Source: Bacteroidia bacterium (lineage in GTDB: Bacteria; Bacteroidota; Bacteroidia; Bacteroidales; Marinilabiliaceae). Taken from it: DNA of 52,225 nt. Shown here piece by piece: positions 1 through 6,419 of this stretch. The notes under the pieces are model-generated. The model searched no databases and was not told where the DNA came from. It saw only the letters and a list, made by a program, of their open reading frames with translations. The DNA is taken from contig JAUNDI010000013.1 in the NCBI GenBank assembly GCA_030526155.1, positions 1 to 52,225 on the forward strand, written 5' to 3'. The first letter of the stretch is position 1. Every line of letters starts with the position of its first letter. Position numbers and translations under genes: made by a program.

Positions 1-827
1 ATATCGTTCTCTTCAGGGCCTAATAGTGTTTTGATGGTCTTTAAATTCTTATCCAATATTTTTATTCTTGGCTCATCTCTATATGCGACATAAATGAGGT
101 CACTTTGAGGGCATTTTACTATTTCACCTCCCGTTACGTTCATTGGGTAGTACTTGCCATTGGTTTTGAACTCTCTATTCTTGCTTTTTCCTGTGTTAAA
201 ATCCGTTATGAAAAATTCAGAAACGTTCTCACCTACGTCAAATCCCTCTTTGTACATATCGTTGTATGCAAGAATTGTGTTGTTATCAATAAGATCAAAT
301 GACCAATGGAGTCTAAAATCCACAAAAGTTATTTTAGGTTTATAGCTACTCTTTTTAATTAATATAGAATCGGGCGCAAAATACGCTATGCTGCCTTGTA
401 GAATATCATAAATATATATACTATTATCCCTTATATGCGCGTCTGGTCCTAGCATTTCTTGAGGACCATTGCCTCGGTTGAAATAATGAGCAGTCTCTAT
501 GTGTGTATTGTAGTCCAATATTGACACCAACGGCGAACAATTGTTTTGACATTTGATTATAAATTTGTCTTTAAATACATATGAAAAAGTTTCTGCATTA
601 TTATCAAGTTCTACTTCCTCAAGAGTAAAATACTCTATAGATGGAAGATCCTCCTCTTTCAACTGGACTATCTCTCCTTCATAGTTATATACACCTTGTT
701 GGATGTTAGCTTTGTGATCCATCTTTTGGAAAGTTCTAACTTTATTTGTTCTTTTGTTCTTCGGGGTGCTATTATCACATGAGAACAAAGCGAAACAGAG
801 TGATATTATGACTATGTATAACTTCAT
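1..827 (-). CDS. 6-bladed beta-propeller lipoprotein, partial (copy 2)
   Basis: The start codon lies at 827 and the C-terminus runs off the left edge of the window, so about 275 codons are visible. The N-terminus is a lipoprotein signal peptide with lipobox LFSC (Cys17). The rest is a close copy of the neighbouring gene at 857-2032, with conserved phrases such as HYFNRGNGP, IYIYD and LIYVAY. These suggest the TolB-like/BF3164-type 6-bladed beta-propeller proteins common in Bacteroidales, of unknown function and probably anchored in the outer membrane or periplasm. It lies 29 bp downstream of copy 1, so the two are likely cotranscribed. Start-to-start distance is 1205 bp and alignable positions keep the same offset, indicating a tandem duplication without net indels. 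Confidence 0.75.
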   Translation of the reverse strand, partial: MKLYIVIISLCFALFSCDNSTPKNKRTNKVRTFQKMDHKANIQQGVYNYEGEIVQLKEEDLPSIEYFTLEEVELDNNAETFSYVFKDKFIIKCQNNCSPLVSILDYNTHIETAHYFNRGNGPQEMLGPDAHIRDNSIYIYDILQGSIAYFAPDSILIKKSSYKPKITFVDFRLHWSFDLIDNNTILAYNDMYKEGFDVGENVSEFFITDFNTGKSKNREFKTNGKYYPMNVTGGEIVKCPQSDLIYVAYRDEPRIKILDKNLKTIKTLLGPEEND

Positions 828-856
828 ATAGAAATTATTATCTAAGTTATGGCAAC

Positions 857-2032
857 TTAAGGTAATTTCTCCAATACACACTTATATAAACAAAACTCAT
901 CATCCTCATCAGCCGCATTAACATGGAATGTATCGTTTTCTTCGCAATAAGATATATACATCATCTTCTTTGCCGCCGAGGTGTCTTTCTGTTTAAGCCT
1001 TCTAACAATATCGCCATTACTATTCATTACCCAAATTTCCTGTCTTGCAGAGTGTGTCAGCACATCGCGAGCCTCATACATATCTAATTTATAAGCCCTA
1101 TCATTGATAAAAACACAATAGTTGCTTGTAGTACATGAAGAGGTATAGAAATATGACGATTTCTCGCGATTATGATAAAAGTCAAAACCTTCCACTACGA
1201 ATTCCATATCGTTCTCTTCAGGGCCTAATAGTGTTTTGATGGTCTTTAAATTCTTATCCATTATCTTTATTCTCGGTTCATCTTGATATGCAACATAAAT
1301 GAGGTCACTTTGAGGGCATTTTACTATTTCGCCTCCTGTTACATTCATAGGATAGTATTTGCCGTTTGTTTTGAACTCGCTATTCGTGCTTTTCCCAGAG
1401 TTGGCATCCGTAACAAAAAATTCAGGAACATTCTCACCTACGTCAAATCCCTCTTTGTACATGTCGTTGTATACAAGAATTGTGTTATTATCAATAAAGT
1501 CAAATGACGAACTCGTTTTAAACGCAATATACGATATCTTTGGCTTGTAACTACTCCTTTGGGTTAATATTGAATCGGGGATAAACGACGCTATTCTGTC
1601 TTGAAGAAAGTCATATATATATATGTTATTATCTTTTATATGTGCTGATGGACCTAACATATCAATGGGGCCATTACCTCTGTTGAAGTAGTGAGATATC
1701 TCTTTGTGCGTATTATAATCAAATACGGATACCAATGGTGATGTATTTCTTTGGCATTTGATAATCATTTTGTCCTTGTAAACGTACGAAAAAGTTTCGG
1801 CATTATTATCTAACTCTACCTCCTCAAGAGTGAAATACTCTATAGGTGGAAGATTTTCATCTTTTAAATAGACTACCTCTCCTTCATAGTTATATACTCC
1901 TTGTTGGATGTTAGGTTTGCGATCCATCTTTTGGAAAGTTCTAACTTTATTTGTTCTTCTGTTCTTCGGGATGCTATTATCACATGAGAACAAAGAGAAG
2001 CAGAGAGATATTAGTATTATATACAACCTCAT
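857..2032 (-). CDS. 6-bladed beta-propeller lipoprotein (copy 1)
   Basis: Encodes 391 residues if started at the ATG at 2032, which gives a proper lipoprotein signal (MRLYIILISLCFSLFSC, Cys17). An upstream in-frame ATG at 2071 would only add a polar extension before the signal and is unlikely. The body resembles the TolB-like/BF3164 6-bladed beta-propeller lipoproteins of Bacteroidales (HYFNRGNGP near the first blade, IYIYD, LIYVAYQDEP). No catalytic motif is apparent and the function is unknown. It lies downstream of an NVEALA-type small protein gene and upstream of a near-identical paralogue, a context that suggests a cell-surface partner for the secreted small protein. That partnership is inference. 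Confidence 0.8.
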   Translation of the reverse strand: MRLYIILISLCFSLFSCDNSIPKNRRTNKVRTFQKMDRKPNIQQGVYNYEGEVVYLKDENLPPIEYFTLEEVELDNNAETFSYVYKDKMIIKCQRNTSPLVSVFDYNTHKEISHYFNRGNGPIDMLGPSAHIKDNNIYIYDFLQDRIASFIPDSILTQRSSYKPKISYIAFKTSSSFDFIDNNTILVYNDMYKEGFDVGENVPEFFVTDANSGKSTNSEFKTNGKYYPMNVTGGEIVKCPQSDLIYVAYQDEPRIKIMDKNLKTIKTLLGPEENDMEFVVEGFDFYHNREKSSYFYTSSCTTSNYCVFINDRAYKLDMYEARDVLTHSARQEIWVMNSNGDIVRRLKQKDTSAAKKMMYISYCEENDTFHVNAADEDDEFCLYKCVLEKLP

Positions 2033-2130
2033 AATATTCATACCCTTAAAAGGTATGTATTTATTGCTCATCCGACTAGTTTTATTACTTGGTATATACT
2101 CTTTGATTAATTATGTACAAACGGATAAAT

Positions 2131-2155
2131 ATCTAGTAGCCAATGGCTACTAGAT
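2131..2155 (-). repeat. Perfect 11-bp inverted repeat between NVEALA gene and propeller gene
   Basis: ATCTAGTAGCC and GGCTACTAGAT flank a 3-nt loop, just after the NVEALA stop codon on the minus strand. No T-run follows, so it is more likely an RNA stability or processing hairpin, or a leaky terminator, than a strong terminator. It could uncouple expression of the small protein from the two propeller genes downstream. Confidence 0.6.
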
Positions 2156-2163
2156 TAATTGCA

Positions 2164-2496
2164 TTAGTTGTGTCTACCTTGAACTTTAATGAAACGGTCT
2201 TGTGCCCAATATGCTTTGCATTCACCTGTTGAAAGTGGGCATCTTCTTTCAATTGCACGTTCCATTGTTGCTGGATCACTAAAATCGTCAGTGTTTAATT
2301 CTCCATAATCTCTTTTTACAGAGTTGCCATACTGATCATTAGAAGAATAATAATCAAAGGTATATCCTGAAGCTAAAGCCTCAACATCTTCCGTATTTAT
2401 TTCAGAAATGATATCCTGACAATTAGACTCATAAGCTGTCCAACCTGCCATTACCATGCTAAGTGCAAGGATTGTACTCTTTAAGGTGTTTTTCAT
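2164..2496 (-). CDS. NVEALA-type secreted small protein
   Basis: Encodes 110 residues. A hydrophobic signal segment (about residues 5-22) is followed by DVEALASG at 37-44, which matches the NVEALA motif that defines a family of short exported Bacteroidetes proteins. The remainder is acidic and Tyr/Asp-rich, with cysteines at 26, 86 and 93; the pair 86/93 could form a small loop. NVEALA proteins are of unknown function; the motif after the signal resembles a leader-cleavage region. The gene is first in a minus-strand cluster followed by two propeller lipoproteins. It could be a secreted peptide precursor with the propellers as partners (inference). Family assignment is good, role unknown. Confidence 0.8.
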   Translation of the reverse strand: MKNTLKSTILALSMVMAGWTAYESNCQDIISEINTEDVEALASGYTFDYYSSNDQYGNSVKRDYGELNTDDFSDPATMERAIERRCPLSTGECKAYWAQDRFIKVQGRHN

Positions 2497-3118
2497 TTTA
2501 AAATTATGTTAGTTTTTGTGACATATTGCCACTTAATAAAATATAATAGTGACAACTACATTTTGGACTACAATGCCAATAATAGACGCACCAACAAAAG
2601 AACAAACACTCTAGTGTTTATTCTTAGTGAAAGATATAGTGAAGACTTTCAGATTGTTTGTCGTCTAAAATAGGCATTAGCCCATGTGAGAAAACCATCC
2701 GTATTATACGGTTCGCCATCTATGGTTCGTAACCTATGGCTAGATATTGCGTAGATATTTGCGTTTGCTCCTTTCTTTTGGGGTTAGACATCTTCTCGGC
2801 TAGCGTGCTAGTTTGCCGACTTCGTGCGCTAGTCATTTTTTATTTTGTGCAAACGTAGTAACATTATTTGACATATCCAAGCATCTTGTTTTTTTACATT
2901 TATTTATAATCTTTCTAAGGCAAAATTCTATATATGTTGTGCTAGCAAGATAATAAGGAGGTATCGTTGCTTTAGGAGAAAAATAGTTTCGATACACTAG
3001 TGTCTCTTAAAAAAACTGTTGATTACTACACTAAATACACTAACGCACAATGAAGTAAATCTTGAAAAATATGTCCCACATTTTAAATAGGTATATTTAC
3101 TTCCAATTTCAAATAGAA
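2497..3118. other. Long upstream region of the NVEALA cluster
   Basis: No convincing protein gene. It holds short stems: CCGTA-TTA-TACGG at 2699-2711, and competing CTAG stems at 2796-2832 followed by a T-rich tract on the plus strand. A 38-codon ORF on the minus strand (2720-2836) overlaps these. The region may contain a leader RNA for the NVEALA gene or an independent small RNA, but this is not established. The part from about 2850 to 3118 is AT-rich with nothing recognisable. Confidence 0.35.
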
Positions 3119-3387
3119 GCAAATATACATTCAGGGACTTACGTGTTTCAACAAATAACCGCCACATTCAAACGCCAGTTCAATCATATTGTCAGCAGGT
3201 ACGATGACAGGACAAAGGTATGGGCTTTTCTCATTGTAACTTTCTTTGCGTACTTTTTTGGGGATAGCTCTCTTTCTGTAAAAGTCTTCGCGAACTTGTA
3301 GACATCTTCACAGCACATGCTAAACGTTCGTATCATCTTGGATTTGGTGCGATATCGCCTAACAGGAGTATATTATTCAGAGATATG
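3119..3387 (+). pseudogene. IS4-type transposase N-terminal remnant (frameshifted)
   Basis: Reading from 3119, one frame gives SGTYVFQQITATF and HIVSRYDDRTKVWAF. From 3241 a different frame gives LRELVDIFTAHAKR then SYHLGFGAISPNRS. Together these follow the order seen in the N-terminal DUF4372 region of IS4-family transposases (GKYVFAQL, KYDGNRYVKHF, LRDL, YHLGF). One frameshift near 3235 and an in-frame TAG at about 3265 interrupt it, and nothing resembling the DDE catalytic domain follows. It is a decayed fragment with no visible terminal inverted repeats. Confidence 0.6.
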
Positions 3388-3510
3388 ATTATATTTGTGA
3401 TACCTATTTTTGACGTATTGTTTACGTCATTGTGATACAGTTTTGTTACAGAATTGTGTATACAGCTGATATTCAGTGATAAATTTTATTGCTCGTATAA
3501 AAATATAAAA
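3388..3510. other. Intergenic, no gene seen
   Basis: AT-rich DNA between the transposase remnant and the interspersed repeat. The only structure noticed is a 7-bp inverted repeat, TGACGTA-ttgt-TACGTCA-like, at 3411-3428. Confidence 0.4.
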
Positions 3511-3617
3511 GAGCACTCGGGGAGCACCCCTGTTCATCGTAAAATTAGTTTTTTTTGTGCACCAAGGGAGCACTCGGGGAGCACCCAAAGAGCACCCTCG
3601 TTCATCGTAAAAATATA
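3511..3617 (+). repeat. Interspersed repeat with 11-bp core, copy A
   Basis: Two tandem modules. Each has a GC-rich core built from 11-bp units (GAGCACTCGGG, GAGCACCCAAA, GAGCACCC) followed by an AT-rich tail starting GTTCATCGTAAAA. The first module is 3511-3544 and the second 3568-3617; they are joined by a T-run and GTGCACCAAGG. The same roughly 85-bp block occurs inverted at 25234-25360, and its core again at 52184-52225. The base composition stands out from the AT-rich surroundings. Confidence 0.8.
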
Positions 3618-3677
3618 GGGTGAAGGATTGGTGTTTGGGAGGGGATTATGCATGAGTGGGTGTTTATTTGTAGGCAT

Positions 3678-3712
3678 TTTGTTAGTATATCAATTGAGTT
3701 TTAGTATCTTTG
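3678..3712 (+). promoter_or_regulatory. Putative promoter of the structured RNA
   Basis: TATCTTTGC at 3705-3713 matches the Bacteroides -7 element TAnnTTTG. A TTTG at 3678-3681 may serve as the -33 element, although the 23-nt spacing is longer than the usual 19-21. Transcription would start near 3719-3722, just before the first stem of the predicted RNA. Confidence 0.5.
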
Positions 3713-3718
3713 CTTAAC

Positions 3719-4041
3719 TTTTCGTTGCGGAAGTCCCTAGCTTAAGGGGTGGAATGTAGTGAAGAGGGACATAATATTACAAAGGCGTTTACTGCGCTTT
3801 GTGTTTGGCGTTTCCGAAATTCTCGCAAAATTTCAATTTACCGTCAGAAACAAAGCAACGGTAGATGCCTCATGGGTATGTATCATCATGCCGGCACGTT
3901 TTGTAGTTATACAAGATGTGGTGGTAGGTATACATATAGCGTGGGGCTTCTGCGTTGCTCGTTCTATGACGGTAAGGGCGATGCGAGAAGCCTCGGAAGC
4001 GTGGAACAGAGCAACGAGTAAAGTTCTCCACGCCTTTTTTA
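3719..4041 (+). ncRNA. Putative structured RNA of about 320 nt, family unknown
   Basis: Bounded by a TATCTTTG -7 element and a terminator hairpin with six T residues. Stems visible by eye: GTCCCT/AGGGAC (3733-3738 with 3765-3770); a long stem AGGCGTTTACTGCGCTTTG (3783-3801) with CAAAGCAACGGTAGATGCCT (3851-3870), held by Watson-Crick and G-U pairs with a small internal mismatch; and GGCTTCTGCGTTGCTC (3945-3960) with the arm at 3976-3992, paired over 16 positions with one bulge. Overlapping ORFs of 90-97 codons exist here but have poor protein character and contradict the stems. I do not recognise tmRNA, RNase P RNA, 6S or SRP RNA signatures. Confidence 0.5.
3999..4040 (+). terminator. Rho-independent terminator of the structured RNA
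   Basis: GCGTGGA at 3999-4005 pairs with TCCACGC at 4027-4033, followed by C and six T residues at 4035-4040. It lies at the 3' end of the predicted RNA and no large gene ends here. Confidence 0.65.
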
Positions 4042-4090
4042 TTGATATATAGCTTAATCTGGAGAGCTAAGAGGCGGAAACAGTGAGCAT

Positions 4091-4246
4091 ATGGAGGTTG
4101 TTCCTTGGAATTCGATTTTGAAATATATAATATGGCTGATGGACAATACGGGGAAGACGAAAGAGGAGGCTGCGGAAGAGGCAGCAACTTTATTTGGCAT
4201 TACGGGAGAAGAGATATTGGAATTTATTGAAGAAAAAGGAGAGTAA
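4091..4246 (+). CDS. Small acidic hypothetical protein (51 aa)
   Basis: A 51-codon ORF starting ATG at 4091 and ending TAA at 4244-4246, followed by a second in-frame TAA. The product begins MEVVPWNSILKYIIWLMDN and has two helix-like stretches, KTKEEAAEEAATLFG and EEILEFIEEKGE. The pattern is amphipathic and reads like a small helical bundle or helix-turn-helix-like protein. A purine-rich AGAGGCGG lies about 14 bp upstream of the ATG. It follows the structured RNA terminator, so it would need its own promoter, and I see none that is clear. A weak GTGTCA/TGACAC hairpin lies downstream near 4268-4301. No family recognised. Confidence 0.5.
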   Translation: MEVVPWNSILKYIIWLMDNTGKTKEEAAEEAATLFGITGEEILEFIEEKGE

Positions 4247-4320
4247 TAATAGAGGTGATTAGAGGTAGTGTCAGCTCGATAAAATTCATTTTTGACACCT
4301 TTAGGATGGGAGAAAGGGTA

Positions 4321-4400
4321 GAAATTCGTCCCAAAATGCGCATTTCGTCCCCAAACCATGCAGTTCGTCACATTTTTATGCAGTTCGTCCCAAATATTTT
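4321..4400 (+). repeat. Four 20-bp tandem repeats overlapping a promoter
   Basis: Four consecutive 20-bp blocks start at 4321, 4341, 4361 and 4381. Each carries the core TTCGTCcCAAA at the same position, while the block edges vary. Two helical turns per unit would put the cores on one face of DNA. The last block runs into the -33 element of the promoter at 4398-4428, so the array is a good candidate for a multi-site operator. Confidence 0.75.
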
Positions 4401-4428
4401 GTTGGTATAGAGACGATATATAGATTTG
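4398..4428 (+). promoter_or_regulatory. Bacteroidales-type promoter for the zinc ribbon gene
   Basis: TTTG at 4398-4401, a 19-nt spacer, and TAGATTTG at 4421-4428 match the Bacteroides consensus TTTG-N19-TAnnTTTG. Transcription would begin near 4435, about 20 nt before the ATG at 4456. Confidence 0.7.
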
Positions 4429-4455
4429 TACTGCAAACAACTAAATTATTAACAG

Positions 4456-4713
4456 ATGAACAAAGGTAAAATATGTCAGAGTTGCGGTATGCCCATGAAT
4501 AGTCCATTGGTTTATGGGAGCAATGCGGACGGGAGTAGGAATAAGGACTACTGCAGATATTGCTATGGGGAGGGGAAGTTTTTGGATAATGTAACGATGG
4601 ACGGCTATATAGAGATGTGCGCGCAACACGGAGCCAAAGCTGGGATGCCTATGGAGCATATGAGAGCGCTTTGTAGGCGATTGTTTCCGACACTTAAGAG
4701 ATGGAAAGTATAG
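4456..4713 (+). CDS. Zinc ribbon domain protein
   Basis: Encodes 85 residues. CQSCGMPM at 9-16 and CRYCYGEGKF at 33-42 give a four-cysteine zinc site, and YGSNADGSRNKDYC between them is the signature of the putative zinc ribbon family (zf-ribbon_2 type). A conserved tail with MDGYIEMC follows. The family is small and cytoplasmic, with no established biochemical role; a metal-binding or regulatory function is likely. It stands alone, with its own promoter and a four-unit repeat array directly upstream, which implies specific control. The start is fixed by the motif being close to the N-terminus. Confidence 0.85.
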   Translation: MNKGKICQSCGMPMNSPLVYGSNADGSRNKDYCRYCYGEGKFLDNVTMDGYIEMCAQHGAKAGMPMEHMRALCRRLFPTLKRWKV

Positions 4714-4749
4714 CTTTTAGAGCAGCTGATTAGTAGATATGATGAAGAA

Positions 4750-4784
4750 AAATCCCATTCTAGCTAGAAAGTTAGAATGGGATT
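4750..4784 (-). terminator. Terminator of the lemA operon
   Basis: AATCCCATTCTA at 4751-4762 and TAGAATGGGATT at 4773-4784 form a 12-bp stem between convergent genes. On the minus strand it is followed by TTTCTTC, so it best serves the TPM/lemA transcript. It may also end the plus-strand zinc ribbon transcript. Confidence 0.75.
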
Positions 4785-4825
4785 TGTGCTATATACCACT
4801 TATGAATGATATGTCTATAAATGTA

Positions 4826-5248
4826 TTAATCTCCGAACGAGACTGTATTAGGCAACTCGTTGATATCGTCTGATTGATATGGGAAGAACTCCTTGAGCTT
4901 CTCGCCGCAACGGAGGATACCATTTGTGAGACCCTCTACGAAATTACCATTACGGAAATTAGTCTCTATTTCAGCAGAGACATCCTCCCAGAAGTTATTA
5001 CCTACTTTTTCATTTATACCCACGTCGCCTATAACGGCGAATTTATGGCTCTCTGAAGCGATATAGAATAGCACGCCGTTTCGAAGTTGTGTATTCTGCA
5101 TAGAGAGGCGATGGAAAGTATGGATAGCAGACTCTATTACGTCGCCAGGGCACTTTTTGTCGATATGTACCCTTATCTCGCCCGAACAATTTAGTTCGGC
5201 CTCAGCGATAGCCTTCTCGATGATGCTACATTCAGACTTAGAAAACAT
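4826..5248 (-). CDS. TPM domain protein
   Basis: Encodes 140 residues. The TPM fold (DUF477, sometimes called TPM_phosphatase) covers about residues 5-125, recognised by IEKAIAEAELNCSGEIRVHI and by GVLFYIASESHKFAVIGDVG. There is no signal peptide or membrane segment, unlike the longer YgcG-type members, so this is probably a cytosolic or peripheral single-domain version. It follows lemA with a 15-bp gap, a pairing seen in many bacteria (LemA with TPM proteins). A joint membrane-associated role is plausible, but the biochemical function is not established. Confidence 0.85.
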   Translation of the reverse strand: MFSKSECSIIEKAIAEAELNCSGEIRVHIDKKCPGDVIESAIHTFHRLSMQNTQLRNGVLFYIASESHKFAVIGDVGINEKVGNNFWEDVSAEIETNFRNGNFVEGLTNGILRCGEKLKEFFPYQSDDINELPNTVSFGD

Positions 5249-5263
5249 GTGTGGTATTAAGGA

Positions 5264-5833
5264 TTAGAATTCTACTTTAGGCGCTGACTCTGCACCCTTT
5301 TGAGCCTCGAAATAAGGTTTAGGTTCGAAATCGAACATACCAGCGAACATATTATTAGGGAACTTACGGATGTAAGTGTTATAGTCGCGTGCTGTATCAT
5401 TGAACTTTTTACGCTCCACTGCGATACGATTTTCGGTACCTTCGAGTTGAGCCTGTAGCTCCTTGAAATTCTCATTAGCCTTAAGTTCTGGGTAAGACTC
5501 TTGGATAACCAAGAGACGAGATAGAGCGCTAGACAGGCCATCTTGAGCAGCCTGGAACTCCTTAATATTTTCAGCATTAAGAGAAGAGGCATCGATGGTA
5601 GTTTGAGTCACCTTAGAGCGAGCCTCCACTACGGCCTGAAGAGTTTCAGACTCGTGTGATGCGTAACCCTTAACGGTAGCTACGAGGTTAGGGATAAGAT
5701 CAGCACGGCGCTGATAAACGTTTTCTACTTGAGCCCATTGAGCGTCAACAGCCTCCTGCTTTTCCACCATAGTGTTATATCCGCAACTTGAGAAGAGAGG
5801 GATAAGGAGGAGATAGAGAATTAATTTTTTCAT
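5264..5833 (-). CDS. lemA: LemA family protein
   Basis: Encodes 189 residues, the usual length for LemA. The N-terminus (MKKLILYLLLIPLFSSC) has a lipobox-like Cys17 rather than a plain transmembrane anchor, suggesting a lipoprotein. The hallmark follows: DAQWAQVENVYQRRADLIPN at about 30-49, then NLVATVKGYASHE. The remainder is a helical bundle, ending in the conserved FPNNMFAGMFDFEPKPYFEA. LemA proteins are widespread envelope proteins of unclear function. It is the first gene of a two-gene unit with the TPM protein. Confidence 0.92.
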   Translation of the reverse strand: MKKLILYLLLIPLFSSCGYNTMVEKQEAVDAQWAQVENVYQRRADLIPNLVATVKGYASHESETLQAVVEARSKVTQTTIDASSLNAENIKEFQAAQDGLSSALSRLLVIQESYPELKANENFKELQAQLEGTENRIAVERKKFNDTARDYNTYIRKFPNNMFAGMFDFEPKPYFEAQKGAESAPKVEF

Positions 5834-6000
5834 CTGAGTATTTGTATGTTATTATGTTACGAAGGTAAGAAATAATTTAATAATGGAGAGAGTATAAAGG
5901 ACAATTGATAATTGAGGAGAGAAAAAAGTAATGACATAGGTAAGTGTTTGGCACATTGTTCTATTTATTTTGCGACCATAACCCAATAACCAAAACGATT

Positions 6001-6321
6001 ATGGCAAGGAAATATTTAGATCAGACGCGAATTGCTGGAGTACAGTATCATGAGGCACTATTTTGCAGAGATAAGATGCAACCGGGGTGTGAGTTGCGCA
6101 TAGAGAGAGATGAAAATAACAAATATGACCCAGAGGCGGTAGCTCTATACTGTGGGGAGCACAAAGTGGGCTATATACCAAAGGGAGAGAATAAGCTATT
6201 AGCGTTATTATTGGAGCAAGGATGGGGAGAGATACTAGAGGTATATGTATATAATGTAGATTTAGAGCAGCATCCTGAGCATCAGTATACGATAAATATA
6301 TATGTAAAAAGCAGAGAGTGA
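6001..6321 (+). CDS. Stand-alone HIRAN domain protein
   Basis: Encodes 106 residues from the ATG at 6001; an in-frame ATG at 5944 would add 19 residues unlike the family. The HIRAN pattern is clear: IAGVQYHEALF, the acidic ERDENNKYDPEAVALY, and HKVGYIPKGENKLLALLL. HIRAN domains are found fused to SNF2 helicases and also as single-domain bacterial proteins, and bind DNA ends or stalled replication structures. This one has no attached domain, so a DNA-binding role is inference. It is monocistronic and convergent with the Phe/Tyr operon. Confidence 0.88.
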   Translation: MARKYLDQTRIAGVQYHEALFCRDKMQPGCELRIERDENNKYDPEAVALYCGEHKVGYIPKGENKLLALLLEQGWGEILEVYVYNVDLEQHPEHQYTINIYVKSRE

Positions 6322-6360
6322 CGAAAGAAGAGATACTATTATGATTGATAGCAATGAAAA

Positions 6361-6392
6361 GACCCTAACCATCCGTTGAGAAGATTAGGGTC
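6361..6392 (-). terminator. Terminator of the Phe/Tyr biosynthetic operon
   Basis: GACCCTAA and TTAGGGTC form an 8-bp stem followed on the minus strand by TTTTC. It lies between the convergent HIRAN gene and tyrA, and fits as the end of the pheA-tyrA transcript. Confidence 0.75.
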
Positions 6393-6419
6393 TGTTTATT
6401 TGGGATATTTTGGTGTGGG

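Noticed and set aside
857-2071. Propeller lipoprotein started at 2071
   Set aside because: The extra 13 residues precede a complete lipoprotein signal that starts at 2032, and the paralogue has its start at the equivalent position.
2690-2720. Group II intron domain V
   Set aside because: TACGGTTCG resembles the end of domain V, but the stem is only 5 bp and no other intron part or reverse transcriptase is present.
3062-3301. 79-codon ORF as an intact gene
   Set aside because: Its middle matches the start of an IS4-type transposase that continues in another frame, so it is part of a pseudogene.
3511-3617. CRISPR array
   Set aside because: The 11-bp units are contiguous without spacers of constant length, and no cas genes occur in the window.
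3749-4052. Overlapping plus-strand ORFs of 90 and 97 codons as protein genes
   Set aside because: They lie wholly inside the predicted structured RNA, two frames are open over the same stretch, and the translations lack domain-like patterns. The stems and terminator explain the region better.
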